From Actinomycetota bacterium (GTDB taxonomy: Bacteria > Actinomycetota > Actinomycetes > Streptosporangiales > Streptosporangiaceae): a stretch of DNA of 46,387 bases. Location: contig JAJPIV010000136.1 of NCBI GenBank assembly GCA_021324595.1, forward strand, positions 1-46,387, written 5' to 3'. How positions within the stretch are numbered: the stretch's first letter is position 1; every line of letters begins with the position of its first letter. This document shows, piece after piece, positions 31,153 to 39,601 of this stretch. The notes under the pieces were generated by a model. The model was not told where the DNA came from, did no database searches, and saw only the letters and a program-made list of their open reading frames with translations. The position numbers were made by a program, and so were the translations under genes.

Positions 31153-32698
31153 AGTAGTCGCGGAACGCGGGCCAGGCGCGCGGCCACGGCACCCGCAGGC
31201 CGGTCGCCAGGTAGAGGGGGACGCCTTGCTCGTCGTCGCTGACCCCGAGGCCGTTGCGGAACACCGCGACCAGCCGGACCCTGGCGAAGTACCGGCGAAG
31301 GAGCGGCAGGTAGCCGTTGACCGCGATCGCGGCCGTGTCCGGGGCCGGCGGCGGGCCCCAGAGCCAGAAGTTGTTCGCGCCGCTGTACGCCTGCGGCAGG
31401 CCGAGCGCCGGGCCCAGCCGGTCGATCGCGCCCGCCTCGCCGTAGTTGCCGGCCAGGATCGTCGTGCGCCGCCTCAGGCCGGACGGCAGCGCGCGGTACT
31501 CGCGGGCGACCAGCGCGACCTCCCTCGGCCAGCCGATCTCCTCGCCGAGGTCGTAATTGATCTTCTGCAGCGGGACCGCGCGCAGCGCCCCGGCCGGCAG
31601 CACCGGCAGCGCCGCCGGCAGCATGATGGCGGCCGACGCGACCAGCACGGCGCCGGCCAGCAGCGGGCGGGGCGCGCGGCCGGCGCGCCCCGCCCGCCGC
31701 TGGCTGGCCAGCCAGCGCCCGAACGGCACGCATCCGGCCGCGAGCAGGAACGCGTACGCCCCGCCCGCGTAGTACGGCTTGCCGCCGAGCGCGAACTGCA
31801 GCGCGATCGCGATCCCGCAGCCGAGCCCGACCGGGCGGAACCGCCGGCCCGCTTCGCTCCGCAGCGTCCAGGCCAGCCCGGCAACCCACAGCGGGGTCAG
31901 CGCCACCCCGGTGAACAGCACCTGGGCCGGCCAGTAGGTCGCCCGGTTGTGCCACGCCTGCCCCTGCAGCGCGCGGAACACGGCCAGCGCCGGCCAGCCG
32001 TGCGCCGCCTGCCAGATCAGGTCGGGGGCCGCGATCGCTGCGGCGATCAGTCCGCCGACCGCGAGGTAGCGGCTGCGCAGCAGCCGCCGGGCGCCGGTAG
32101 CCAGCAGGCCGGCGATGAGCGCGGCGATCAGGAACGCGATGTTCCACTTGGCCTCGCCGGCCAGTCCGGCGCACAAGCCGGCCGGCACCCACCAGCGCGG
32201 GTCGCCGCTGGCGACGAGCCTGGTCACCAGCAGCAAGGTGGCGGCCCAGAACACGAAGTCCGGCATCGTCGTGGTCAGCTCGTGCATCGCCGCCACGTAC
32301 TCGGCGCAGCAGGCGGCGGACAGGCCCGCCATCACCTGGCCGGCCCGCCCGGCCCGCAGCTCGCGCGCGATCGCCGCGGTGAGCAGCACCATCGCGGCCA
32401 GCCCGAGCGCGGGCACCACGCGAAGGCCGATCAGCGAGTCGCCGCTGGCGATCGCCGACAGCCGCGCGATGAGCGCGACCATCGGCGGCTGGTCGACGTA
32501 CCCGAGCGCCAGGTGCTGCCCGCAGGCCAGGAAGTAGAGCTCGTCGCGCACGTACCCGTACCGGTCGCTGACGGCCATTTCGAGGCCGAAAGCGGCAGCG
32601 GCGATCAGGCCGATGGCAAGCCGCGGGGCGCTGGCCCGCGGCGGGAGCGCGGCCGGCTCCGCCGCGGCGCGCGCCCGGGACGGGAGGGCTGCTGTCAT
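31148..32698 (-). CDS. GT39/ArnT-like membrane glycosyltransferase (GT-C fold)
   Basis: 516 residues from ATG 32698 with roughly 10-12 hydrophobic segments. The diagnostic external loop is YGYVRDELYFLACGQHLALG followed by YVDQPPMVALIARL, the acidic motif of dolichyl-phosphate-mannose/polyprenyl-phosphate-sugar transferases. LTTTMPDFVFWAATLLLVTR is a second conserved block. Such enzymes take a sugar from a polyprenyl-phosphate donor and add it to a protein, lipid or wall polymer outside the membrane. The C-terminal 130 residues form a soluble-looking domain (TTILAGNYGEAGAIDRLGPA) common in this subgroup. The acceptor is unknown. The gene is divergent from the histidine kinase, with a 110-base gap. 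Confidence 0.8.
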   Translation of the reverse strand: MTAALPSRARAAAEPAALPPRASAPRLAIGLIAAAAFGLEMAVSDRYGYVRDELYFLACGQHLALGYVDQPPMVALIARLSAIASGDSLIGLRVVPALGLAAMVLLTAAIARELRAGRAGQVMAGLSAACCAEYVAAMHELTTTMPDFVFWAATLLLVTRLVASGDPRWWVPAGLCAGLAGEAKWNIAFLIAALIAGLLATGARRLLRSRYLAVGGLIAAAIAAPDLIWQAAHGWPALAVFRALQGQAWHNRATYWPAQVLFTGVALTPLWVAGLAWTLRSEAGRRFRPVGLGCGIAIALQFALGGKPYYAGGAYAFLLAAGCVPFGRWLASQRRAGRAGRAPRPLLAGAVLVASAAIMLPAALPVLPAGALRAVPLQKINYDLGEEIGWPREVALVAREYRALPSGLRRRTTILAGNYGEAGAIDRLGPALGLPQAYSGANNFWLWGPPPAPDTAAIAVNGYLPLLRRYFARVRLVAVFRNGLGVSDDEQGVPLYLATGLRVPWPRAWPAFRDYS

Positions 32699-32808
32699 GG
32701 CGCCATGGTGACCGCCGCCGCCCCCGCCGCGCCTCGGCCGCGCGGGTGAATTCCGGGCTCGGCCGCGCGGCCGATCCGCCGCCGGCGGCCCGGCCATACG
32801 ATCATCTC

Positions 32809-33972
32809 GTGACGGGATCCGCGGCGCGCCCGCACGATCGCTGGCGGGACGCTGGCCTGGCGCTGGCCCTGGCCGCGGTCAACGTCGTCTCGGTGCTGCC
32901 CTACCGCGGCCGGCTCCACCCGTTGTGGCTGGCCATGCTGCTGGTCGTCGCGCAGGCGGCACCGCTCGCGTGGCGGCGCTCCCAGCCGGTCGCGGTCGGC
33001 CTGGTGGTCGGCGCGGCGCGGGTGAGCTACGACAAGATCGGGTTCGGGTTCGCACCGTTCCCGCTCGGCCCGGCCATCGCCTTCTACACGATCGTCGACC
33101 GGTGCGGCGCGGCCTGGCGGCGGATCGCGTGCGCGCTGGTGGCCGCCGGGATCGCGGTCTCCCAGACCGCGCCGGGGCACGCCCAGCCGTACGACTCGAT
33201 CTTCCAGGTGCTGATCTTCTCCACCGCGTACGCGGCCGGCACGATGGCCCGCGCCGGCCGGGCCCGGCTGCGGGCGCAGGAGGACCGGGCGGACCGGGCG
33301 GAGGCCGAGCTGGACCGGCAGGCGGCCAGGGCGGCCGCGCAGGAGCGGGCCAGGATCGCCCGGGAGCTGCACGACGTGGTGGCGCACCACGTGAGCCTGA
33401 TGGCCGTCCAGGCCGAGGCCGCCTCGGCGCTGCTGCCCGGCCACCCGGAGCAGGCCGGGCGCTCCGTGGCGGTGATCGGCGACACCGCGCGGCAGGCGCT
33501 GGCGGAGCTGCGGCGGCTGCTCGGCGTGCTGCGCGGCCCGGCGGAGCCGGCGCGGACCGCCCCGCTTGCCTCGCTGGCCGACCTGCCGGCCGTGCTCGAC
33601 CAGGTCCGCGGCGCCGGCCTGGCGGTGGACCTGGAGGTGGCCGGCACCCCGTTCCCGCTCGCCCCGGGCATCGACCTGACCGCCTACCGGATCGTCCAGG
33701 AGGCGCTGACCAACACCCTCAGGCACGCCGGGACGGACCGGGCGGCGGTCTCGCTGCGCTACGAGCCGGGGTACCTCACCGTGCGGGTGAGCGAGCCGGC
33801 CGGGGCCGGCGGCGACCGGGCGGGCAGGGGGCTGCGGCGGTCCGCCGTCGCCTCGTCCGGGCTGGGCCTGGCCGGGATCGCGGAGCGGGTCGCGTCCTGC
33901 GGCGGCCACCTGACCGTGGGGCCGACCCCGGCGCACGGCTTCATGGTCGCCGCCCGGCTCCCGGCGTCGTGA
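32809..33972 (+). CDS. Sensor histidine kinase, NarL-type (HisKA_3)
   Basis: 387 residues from GTG 32809. A TACGAT -10 box at 32797-32802 lies about 7 bases ahead, so the mRNA is probably leaderless. The N-terminal half has four or five hydrophobic helices without a large external sensor. Next come a coiled-coil and the dimerisation box QERARIARELHDVVAHHVSL with phospho-His188. The ATPase domain follows (YRIVQEALTNTLRHAG as N box, SGLGLAGIAERVASCGGHL as G box). It phosphorylates the response regulator that starts within its stop codon. With so little extracytoplasmic sequence it may sense membrane state. The ORF extends upstream of the GTG without similarity. Confidence 0.9.
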   Translation: MTGSAARPHDRWRDAGLALALAAVNVVSVLPYRGRLHPLWLAMLLVVAQAAPLAWRRSQPVAVGLVVGAARVSYDKIGFGFAPFPLGPAIAFYTIVDRCGAAWRRIACALVAAGIAVSQTAPGHAQPYDSIFQVLIFSTAYAAGTMARAGRARLRAQEDRADRAEAELDRQAARAAAQERARIARELHDVVAHHVSLMAVQAEAASALLPGHPEQAGRSVAVIGDTARQALAELRRLLGVLRGPAEPARTAPLASLADLPAVLDQVRGAGLAVDLEVAGTPFPLAPGIDLTAYRIVQEALTNTLRHAGTDRAAVSLRYEPGYLTVRVSEPAGAGGDRAGRGLRRSAVASSGLGLAGIAERVASCGGHLTVGPTPAHGFMVAARLPAS

Positions 33973-34664
33973 CCGGGCCCGCGGCGCGGCCCCCGGCCCC
34001 GGTCCGGGTCCTGGTCGCCGACGACCAGGAGCTGGTCAGGGCGGGGTTCTGCGTGATCCTCGACGCCGCGGACGGGATCACCGTGGTCGGCGAGGCCGGC
34101 GACGGCGCCGCCGCCGTGGAGCTGGCCGCCGCGCTCCGGCCGCACGTGGTGCTGATGGACGTGCGGATGCCCGGCATGGACGGGCTGGAGGCCGCCAGGC
34201 TGATCGGCCGGGGATCGGCCGGCCCGCCCAAGGTGATCATGCTCACCACGTTCGACATCGACGAGTACGTGTACGCGGCGCTGCGGGCGGGGGCCAGCGG
34301 GTTCCTGCTCAAGGACGCGCCCCGGGCTGACCTGATCGCCGCGGTCCGGGCGGTGGCGGCCGGCGACGCGCTGCTCGCGCCGTCGGTGACCCGCCGGCTC
34401 ATCGAGGCGTTCGCCCGCCGGCCGGCCGAGCTGAACCCCGCCCCGTCGCGGCTGGCGGCGCTCACCGGGCGGGAGCGGGACGTGCTGCTGCTGCTCGCCC
34501 GGGGCCGCAGCAACGCCGAGATCGCCGCCGCGCTGGTGGTCAGCGAGGCGACGGTCAAGACCCACGTCGCGAACGTGCTGGCGAAGCTGGGCCTGCGGGA
34601 CCGGGTGCAGGCCGTGATCCTGGCCTACGAGACCGGCCTCGTCGTCCCCGGTGACCTGCCGTGA
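33969..34664 (+). CDS. NarL/LuxR-type response regulator
   Basis: 231 residues; GTG 33969 overlaps the kinase stop as GTGA. The receiver domain has VRVLVADDQELVRAG (acid pair Asp18/Asp19), VVLMDVRMPGMDGLEAARL with phospho-acceptor Asp64, IMLTTFDIDEY and FLLKDAPRADL with the conserved Lys. The LuxR HTH is RLAALTGRERDVLLLLARGR then SNAEIAAALVVSEATVKTHV. It is the cognate partner of the preceding kinase. The targets are unknown; the divergent glycosyltransferase gene is one candidate. A 10-bp hairpin follows its stop. Confidence 0.93.
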   Translation: MTGPAARPPAPVRVLVADDQELVRAGFCVILDAADGITVVGEAGDGAAAVELAAALRPHVVLMDVRMPGMDGLEAARLIGRGSAGPPKVIMLTTFDIDEYVYAALRAGASGFLLKDAPRADLIAAVRAVAAGDALLAPSVTRRLIEAFARRPAELNPAPSRLAALTGRERDVLLLLARGRSNAEIAAALVVSEATVKTHVANVLAKLGLRDRVQAVILAYETGLVVPGDLP

Positions 34665-34669
34665 TCGCC

Positions 34670-34690
34670 AGCCGGCCGCAGCGGCCGGCT
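34670..34690. terminator. Hairpin after the response regulator gene
   Basis: AGCCGGCCGC-A-GCGGCCGGCT is a perfect 10-bp inverted repeat starting 5 bases after the stop at 34664, between convergent genes. Confidence 0.6.
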
Positions 34691-34717
34691 CACGGGCGCG
34701 ATCCGGCGGCCGCCTCG

Positions 34718-34767
34718 CCGCTCACCCGCGCGGCCGCCGCGCGGCCGGCCGCTCACCCGCGCGGCCG
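34718..34767. repeat. 19-bp direct repeats in a convergent gap
   Basis: CCGCTCACCCGCGCGGCCG occurs at 34718-34736 and 34749-34767, separated by GC-rich self-complementary sequence. It has no coding role that I can see and may contribute to termination or be a slippage product. Confidence 0.6.
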
Positions 34768-34772
34768 TGCGG

Positions 34773-35375
34773 TCACGCGGCCGGAGGGCTCGGCGCCTCA
34801 GTGACGGTGATGATGACGCCCGGCGGGGCGCCGAGCGCGGCCAGCGTCCGGCGAGCCGCCTCGTCGATCTGGATCCGGGGCTCCGGCGGCGGCTCGGCCT
34901 CGTGGTAGGTGCCCGGGCCGTAGAACGCGCCGTACCGCAGCACGACGCCGCCGGCGTCCAGGACCATGCGCTCCAGGTCCGCGACGGCCTGGCCGCCCTC
35001 GCCGGGCAGCTCCCAGGCGACGCTCTGGGCCAGGAAGCTCCCGGCCCCGGCCTCCCGGGCCGCGGCGAGCAGGTTGCGGGTGCCCTCCCGGCGGATCCTG
35101 CTGTTCGCGGCGGCATGCCCGGCCAGCCGCGCCCGGTCGTCCGGCAGGTCGGTGAGCTGGTGGATCACGGCGCCCGGGCGGAACCGCCGGACGGCTCCGG
35201 CGAGCGCAGGGGCGTCGAAGGCGTCGCACACGACAGGTTCGGCGCCGAGCCGCTCCAGCAGGCCGGCCTTCCCCGGCGTCCGGGTCATGCCCGCCACCAC
35301 GTGGCCCGCGGCGACCAGGAGCGGAACGAGGCGGACCCCGATCACGCCACTCGCCCCCGCCACGAAGATCCGCAT
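34773..35375 (-). CDS. NAD(P)-binding epimerase/reductase-like SDR (short form)
   Basis: 200 residues from ATG 35375, with AGGAGGGGG upstream. MRIFVAGASGVIGVRLVPLL is the extended-SDR nucleotide site (GASGVIG), followed by AGMTRTPGKAGLLERLGAEP and VIHQLTDLP. VVLRYGAFYGPGTYHE is the YGxFYGPG block of nucleoside-sugar-epimerase-like proteins. The usual 250-300 residue length is shortened: the substrate-binding part after YGPG goes straight to RIQIDEAARRTLAALGAP. The canonical YxxxK pair is not evident. It may act as an atypical reductase or as an NADP-sensing protein. It is monocistronic and convergent with the response regulator. Confidence 0.75.
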   Translation of the reverse strand: MRIFVAGASGVIGVRLVPLLVAAGHVVAGMTRTPGKAGLLERLGAEPVVCDAFDAPALAGAVRRFRPGAVIHQLTDLPDDRARLAGHAAANSRIRREGTRNLLAAAREAGAGSFLAQSVAWELPGEGGQAVADLERMVLDAGGVVLRYGAFYGPGTYHEAEPPPEPRIQIDEAARRTLAALGAPPGVIITVTEAPSPPAA

Positions 35376-35535
35376 GCGCCCCCTCCTGCCGCCGGGTCGC
35401 CTCGCCATCCGGGCCCTCACGCTACTCCCAGCCGGCCGGCGCCGGAGCCCGCGGCCGCGGCCAGGGCTGGCCCGGCGCACGTCGGCCCGGGGCCACGGGA
35501 CGGCCGCCGGCCTGGTCAGGGTAGGTTCTGATCTC

Positions 35536-36489
35536 ATGGCTGAACGCACGTGCATCCTGGTCACTGGCGGCGCGGGGTTCGTGGGGGCCGCGCTGGTGCG
35601 CCGGCTCGCCGCCAGCGGGTACCGGATCCGGGTTCTCGACAACTTCACGACGGGCGACCCCGCGCATCTGGCGGGCGTGGACGCCGAGCTGATCGAAGGC
35701 GACATCCGCGATCCGCGGGCGCTCGGCGCCGCGATCGCCGGGGCCGGCGCGGTCGTCCACCTGGCCGCCGCGGGGTCGGTGGTGATGTCGGTCGCGGACC
35801 CGGCGGCTAACTTCGACGTGAACGTGGTCGGCACGTTCCGAGTCCTGGACGCGGCCCGCCGGGCCGGGGCCGGGCGGGTCGTGCTCGCCTCCACCGGGGG
35901 AGCGCTCATCGGCGATGCGGCCCCGCCGGTGGATGAGCGGAGCCTGCCCAAGCCGATCTCCCCCTACGGGGCGAGCAAGCTCGCCGGCGAGGGGTACGCC
36001 CATGCGTTCGCCAAAGCGTACGGGCTGCGCACGATCTCGCTGCGGTTCGCGAACGTCTACGGGCCGTGGAGCGAGCGCAAGCAGGGCGCGATCACGCTGT
36101 TCTTCCGGGCGATCCACCGGGGGGAGCCGATCGTGATCTACGGCGACGGCACCTCCACCCGCGACTACCTCCACGTCGACGACATCGCCAGCGCCCTGCA
36201 GCTGGCGCTGGAGAAGGACGTGGCCGGGGGCACCGTGCTGCACATCGCCTCCGGCACCGAGACCTCGGTGAGCGAGCTGGCGGACCTGTGCCGCGCGGTC
36301 GCGGGCCGGCCGGACCACCCGGTGGAGTACCGGCCCAGGCGCCCGGGGGAGGTCGAGCGCAACTTCGCGGCCTACGACCTGGCCCGGCAGGTCCTCGGAT
36401 ACGAGCCGACCATCGGGCTGGCCGACGGGCTGCGGCGGACCTGGGAATGGTTCCGCGACGAGGTGTTCGCCCCGGCCGAGGTGAGCTGA
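35536..36489 (+). CDS. NAD-dependent sugar epimerase/dehydratase (UDP-glucose 4-epimerase-like)
   Basis: 317 residues from ATG 35536; a TAGGTT hexamer 9 bases upstream suits a leaderless start. This extended SDR has ILVTGGAGFVGAALVRRLAA (GxxGxxG), VVHLAAAGSVVMSVADPAAN, ASTGGALIGD, the catalytic SPYGASKLAGEGYAHAFAKA (Tyr and Lys), and SLRFANVYGPWSERKQGAIT. The C-terminal DGTSTRDYLHVDDIASALQL is typical of GalE and related UDP-sugar epimerases. It probably supplies a modified nucleotide sugar for wall polymers or natural products. No other sugar genes adjoin it except the distant GT39-like enzyme. The exact sugar is not determinable. Confidence 0.85.
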   Translation: MAERTCILVTGGAGFVGAALVRRLAASGYRIRVLDNFTTGDPAHLAGVDAELIEGDIRDPRALGAAIAGAGAVVHLAAAGSVVMSVADPAANFDVNVVGTFRVLDAARRAGAGRVVLASTGGALIGDAAPPVDERSLPKPISPYGASKLAGEGYAHAFAKAYGLRTISLRFANVYGPWSERKQGAITLFFRAIHRGEPIVIYGDGTSTRDYLHVDDIASALQLALEKDVAGGTVLHIASGTETSVSELADLCRAVAGRPDHPVEYRPRRPGEVERNFAAYDLARQVLGYEPTIGLADGLRRTWEWFRDEVFAPAEVS

Positions 36490-36557
36490 GGCGCCGCGGT
36501 CCGTGACCGCCGGGGCTCGTGACCGCCGGGCTCGTGAGCGCCGCGGCCGGCGAAGCG

Positions 36558-36580
36558 CCGGGCGGCCCGTTGCCGCCCGG
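36558..36580. terminator. Hairpin between convergent epimerase and terpene synthase genes
   Basis: CCGGGCGGC-CCGTT-GCCGCCCGG is a perfect 9-bp stem with a 5-base loop. Before it, CGTGACCGCCGGG-like segments are repeated two to three times (36500-36535). Confidence 0.6.
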
Positions 36581-36590
36581 AGACGGCCCT

Positions 36591-37580
36591 CTAGACGGCC
36601 TCGGCCTCGTCGGCATCCGGCTCGCCGGGGAACACGTACCGGCCGGTCTCCAGCGACCAGTGGTAGTTCCCGCCCATCCAGGCGCGCAGGCCGTCCAGGT
36701 ACCGCCGCAGGCCCGGCCCGGCGCCGCGGCGCACTCGAGCCTCGGCGGCCAGGTACCGGTCCACCTCCGCGTCATGCATGGCCGCCGCCGCCCGCAGCGC
36801 CTGGGTGACCGGCAGCCCGTGCTCGCGCGCCAGCACCGCGGGCAGGCTGTGCACCGCGACGCTGCGGGCCGCCTCCTTGGGATAGGACAGGATGTCGTTG
36901 GCCCAGCAGGTGACGTTGACAGCGATGTCGGTCACCGCCCGCACGTCCGCCCGGCAGTAGTCGCCGCCCGGCAGCTCGTAGCCGCCCGCCAGGTCGATCA
37001 GCGCCATGCAGGTCGGGACGGCGCCGCTGTGCCGTCGCATGTGGCGGTACTCGGCAAGCCCGGCCGGGGCGCCCTCGGCCCGGTGATCGGCCTCCCAGAA
37101 CTGGGCGAGGAAGTAGCCGCGCACCGCGCTGACGAACCGGGACACCTGCTGGCCGGTCGCGAGCCCTGCCAGGCGGTCCATCAGGTCCCCGAGCGCGCGG
37201 GTGAACGGGCCGTCCCGGCCGGCCGGGCCCGCGGCGCCGTCGAGCACCAGGGTGAACGCGGTGACCGCGCGGGTCAGCCGCGTCAGGTCCGCCCCGTGCG
37301 GTGACTCGTCGCAGTACCGGTCATCGAACAGGAACAGCCATGTCTGCCAGTCGGCGAGCAGCTCCACGACCTCCGGGCTGGCCTCGGGCGCCGTCCGGGC
37401 GGCGAGCCGTCCCACCCGGGTCGCGGCGAGCCGTTCGGCCTCCGCCTCGCCGTCCGGCAGCCCCCACCGGACGGCCCAGCGGACGCTGTGCAGGTCGGCG
37501 GCGTCCGCGTGCGGGCTGATCCGGTTGCCGAACGGGCACCGGATCGCCGGGACAGGTAACCGGCCTGCCACGGCGGTCAC
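36591..37580 (-). CDS. Class I terpene synthase (sesquiterpene-synthase-like)
   Basis: 329 residues from GTG 37580. It has the bacterial class I terpene cyclase pattern: FLFDDRYCDE, the Asp-rich motif (Asp86, Asp87, with Asp91/Glu92); CWANDILSYPKEAARS, the NSE triad (Asn228, Ser232, Glu236 with Lys235); and WMGGNYHWSLETGRYV, with Arg314-Tyr315 as the product-side RY pair. Length matches single-domain enzymes that cyclise farnesyl or geranyl diphosphate with Mg2+. The product cannot be predicted. No P450 or prenyltransferase is adjacent. The gene overlaps the stop of the upstream phosphatase gene as GTGA, so the two are translationally coupled, which is unusual for a terpene synthase. Confidence 0.9.
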   Translation of the reverse strand: MTAVAGRLPVPAIRCPFGNRISPHADAADLHSVRWAVRWGLPDGEAEAERLAATRVGRLAARTAPEASPEVVELLADWQTWLFLFDDRYCDESPHGADLTRLTRAVTAFTLVLDGAAGPAGRDGPFTRALGDLMDRLAGLATGQQVSRFVSAVRGYFLAQFWEADHRAEGAPAGLAEYRHMRRHSGAVPTCMALIDLAGGYELPGGDYCRADVRAVTDIAVNVTCWANDILSYPKEAARSVAVHSLPAVLAREHGLPVTQALRAAAAMHDAEVDRYLAAEARVRRGAGPGLRRYLDGLRAWMGGNYHWSLETGRYVFPGEPDADEAEAV

Positions 37581-39334
37581 CCCTTCGCCGTGCTGGCGGC
37601 AGCGCCCCCGGCGGGCGGGCCGATCCGGGCGAGAAGCAGCGCGACGTCGTCGCTGTGCCTGGCCGGCCGCGGCGTCTGGCTGAGCACGGTCGCGGCGAGC
37701 GCCTCCAGGTCGTCAGCCGGGCCCTGGCCGAGCACCTGGAGCAGGTGGCCGAGGTTGTGCTCGTCTCCGGCCTCTGCTTCGAGCAGGCCATCGGTGACCA
37801 GCGCGAGGACCGAGCCCGGCGGCACCCGCACGTCCGTCGCCCGGTAGCTGGCGCCGGCGTCCACGCCCAGCGGCAGGCCGGCCTCGCACCTGATGGCCCG
37901 CGGCTGCCGTCCCGGCTCGATGAGCACGGGCGGCGGATGGCCCGCCCGGCAGACCGCGATCCGCCCGGCCGCCGGATCGACCGAGGCGATGCAGCAGGTG
38001 GCGAACAGCGACCGGTCCGGATCGGCCTCCAGCGTGGCCAGCCAGCGGTTCGCGCGGGCCATCACCTCGGCCGCGCCGTGACCTTCGCGCGCGTACGCGT
38101 GCACGGCCGTCCGCAGGCGGCCCATCAGCGAGGCGGCGATCAGGTTGTGGCCCTGCACGTCGCCTATGACCAGGGCGACCTGGCTGCCGGAGAGCTGGAC
38201 GGCGTCGTAGAAGTCCCCGCCGATCTCGATCCCGGAGGTGGCGGCCCGGTACCTGGTGGCGACGGACAGGCCCGCGGCGTTCGCCATCTGGCGCGGCAGC
38301 ATGCCGTCCTGCAGTTCCCTCGCGATCGCCCGGTACGCCTCCAGCATGCGGGCCCGCTCCAGCGACTGGGCCAGCAGCCCGGAGAGCGTGTACAGCAGCG
38401 CCCGCTCCTCCACCGGGAACGCGTGCCGCGCGGGGAACCCGAACATGCACGCTCCGACGTTCCCGGCCGAATCGAACGCGGGCAGCGCCACCCACGCGCG
38501 CTGCGGGCAGTGCGAGGCCGCCTCCGCCAGCCGCGGGTAGTCCGCGGCGAGCGCCTCGGGGGACTCCACGTAAACGGGGACGCGCCAGTGGATGGCCGCC
38601 GACACCGGCGACGAGCCCGGTGACTCCAGGCTGGTGAGGAGCTCCAGGCACTTCTCGCCGAACCCGTGCGAGGCGACCGGCGTGAGGCGGCCGTCGGCCT
38701 GGGCGACGACGACGAAGCTGTCCGCGCCGCAGACGTGCAGGTTGTCCCTGGCGGCCCTGATGACGGCGTCGACGGTGACCGCAGAGGTGAGGGCGACCGT
38801 GAAGTCCCTGGTCCGCCGCGCGCGGTCGGCCAGCTCGCGCAGGTGCCGGTCCTCGGCGTCGCGGCGCGCGCGCTCGGCGGTGGTGTCGATGACCAGCCCC
38901 ATCATGCGGGCCGGCTGGCCGTCAGCGCCGGGCGCGACCCGGCCGCGGGCCTGCATCGAGCGCAGCGAGCCGTCCGCGCCGCGGACCCGGTACTCGAGCT
39001 GGTAGTCGCCGCACGCGGCGGTCATGCGCGCCATCTCGGCGCGCACCTGCGCCAGGTCCTCCTCGGGAACCCGGGCGAGGAACGCGTCCATCGTCCCGAC
39101 CTGCTGCTCGGCCATGCCGTGCATCCGGTAGGTGACCGGATCGCAGATCACCTCGCCAGTGGCGATCTCCCACGCGAAGAACCCGACGTCCACGCTGCTG
39201 GAGAGCGGCCGGAAGCTCGCCTGCCCGCCCGCCGCGGGAGCGGGCGCGCGCCCGTCGCTCACGTGGACGACCGGAACCGGGGGCGCGAACGCGGACGCCA
39301 GGCCCGCCCGCGCCACCTCGCGATCGTCCGCCAT
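37577..39334 (-). CDS. PAS-GAF-SpoIIE (PP2C) serine phosphatase
   Basis: 585 residues. A PAS domain lies at about 45-165 (SSVDVGFFAWEIATGEVICD to MMGLVIDTTAERAR), a GAF domain at about 175-330, the linker ARELQDGMLPRQM at 339-351, and a SpoIIE-type PP2C phosphatase to the end (GGDFYDAV with Asp374, GDVQGHN with Asp392, RAGHPPPVLIE, HSDDVALLL). Metal-ligand Asp residues are present. Proteins of this type dephosphorylate anti-anti-sigma factors in response to PAS/GAF signals and so release alternative sigma factors. No anti-sigma or STAS gene is adjacent. AAGGTGAG precedes ATG 39334. Its stop codon overlaps the start of the terpene synthase. Confidence 0.9.
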   Translation of the reverse strand: MADDREVARAGLASAFAPPVPVVHVSDGRAPAPAAGGQASFRPLSSSVDVGFFAWEIATGEVICDPVTYRMHGMAEQQVGTMDAFLARVPEEDLAQVRAEMARMTAACGDYQLEYRVRGADGSLRSMQARGRVAPGADGQPARMMGLVIDTTAERARRDAEDRHLRELADRARRTRDFTVALTSAVTVDAVIRAARDNLHVCGADSFVVVAQADGRLTPVASHGFGEKCLELLTSLESPGSSPVSAAIHWRVPVYVESPEALAADYPRLAEAASHCPQRAWVALPAFDSAGNVGACMFGFPARHAFPVEERALLYTLSGLLAQSLERARMLEAYRAIARELQDGMLPRQMANAAGLSVATRYRAATSGIEIGGDFYDAVQLSGSQVALVIGDVQGHNLIAASLMGRLRTAVHAYAREGHGAAEVMARANRWLATLEADPDRSLFATCCIASVDPAAGRIAVCRAGHPPPVLIEPGRQPRAIRCEAGLPLGVDAGASYRATDVRVPPGSVLALVTDGLLEAEAGDEHNLGHLLQVLGQGPADDLEALAATVLSQTPRPARHSDDVALLLARIGPPAGGAAASTAKG

Positions 39335-39566
39335 CCGCGCTCACCTTCACCGCCCGGCGCGGTCGCGCCCGAGCGCCACTGCCGCCACCGAGTGGTGTCA
39401 CCCGCGCGCCGGCAGGTTCCGGGCAGCATGGCACAGTCCACGCCGACCTGGCTCAAGGATAGGCCGGCTGCGGGCTGCCGGGCAGGGGGCTTGCCCGGAC
39501 TCTTCGCGAAATCCTCCGCCTGCGCGGTGGCTGCCCGCCCCGGAATGGCGGAGCGACGGCCATTTC

Positions 39567-39595
39567 TTGCCCCGGGCATGGCGAGCCGTTACGGT
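39567..39595 (+). promoter_or_regulatory. Promoter for a leaderless gene at 39602
   Basis: TTGCCC (39567-39572), 17-base spacer, TACGGT (39590-39595), then the GTG start 7 bases later. The spacing suits a sigma-70-type promoter that starts transcription at or next to the GTG. Confidence 0.5.
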
Positions 39596-39601
39596 GCCGT
39601 C

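Noticed and set aside
34718-34767. Attachment site or mobile-element end
   Set aside because: The direct repeats are GC-rich and close together, with no integrase or tRNA gene nearby.
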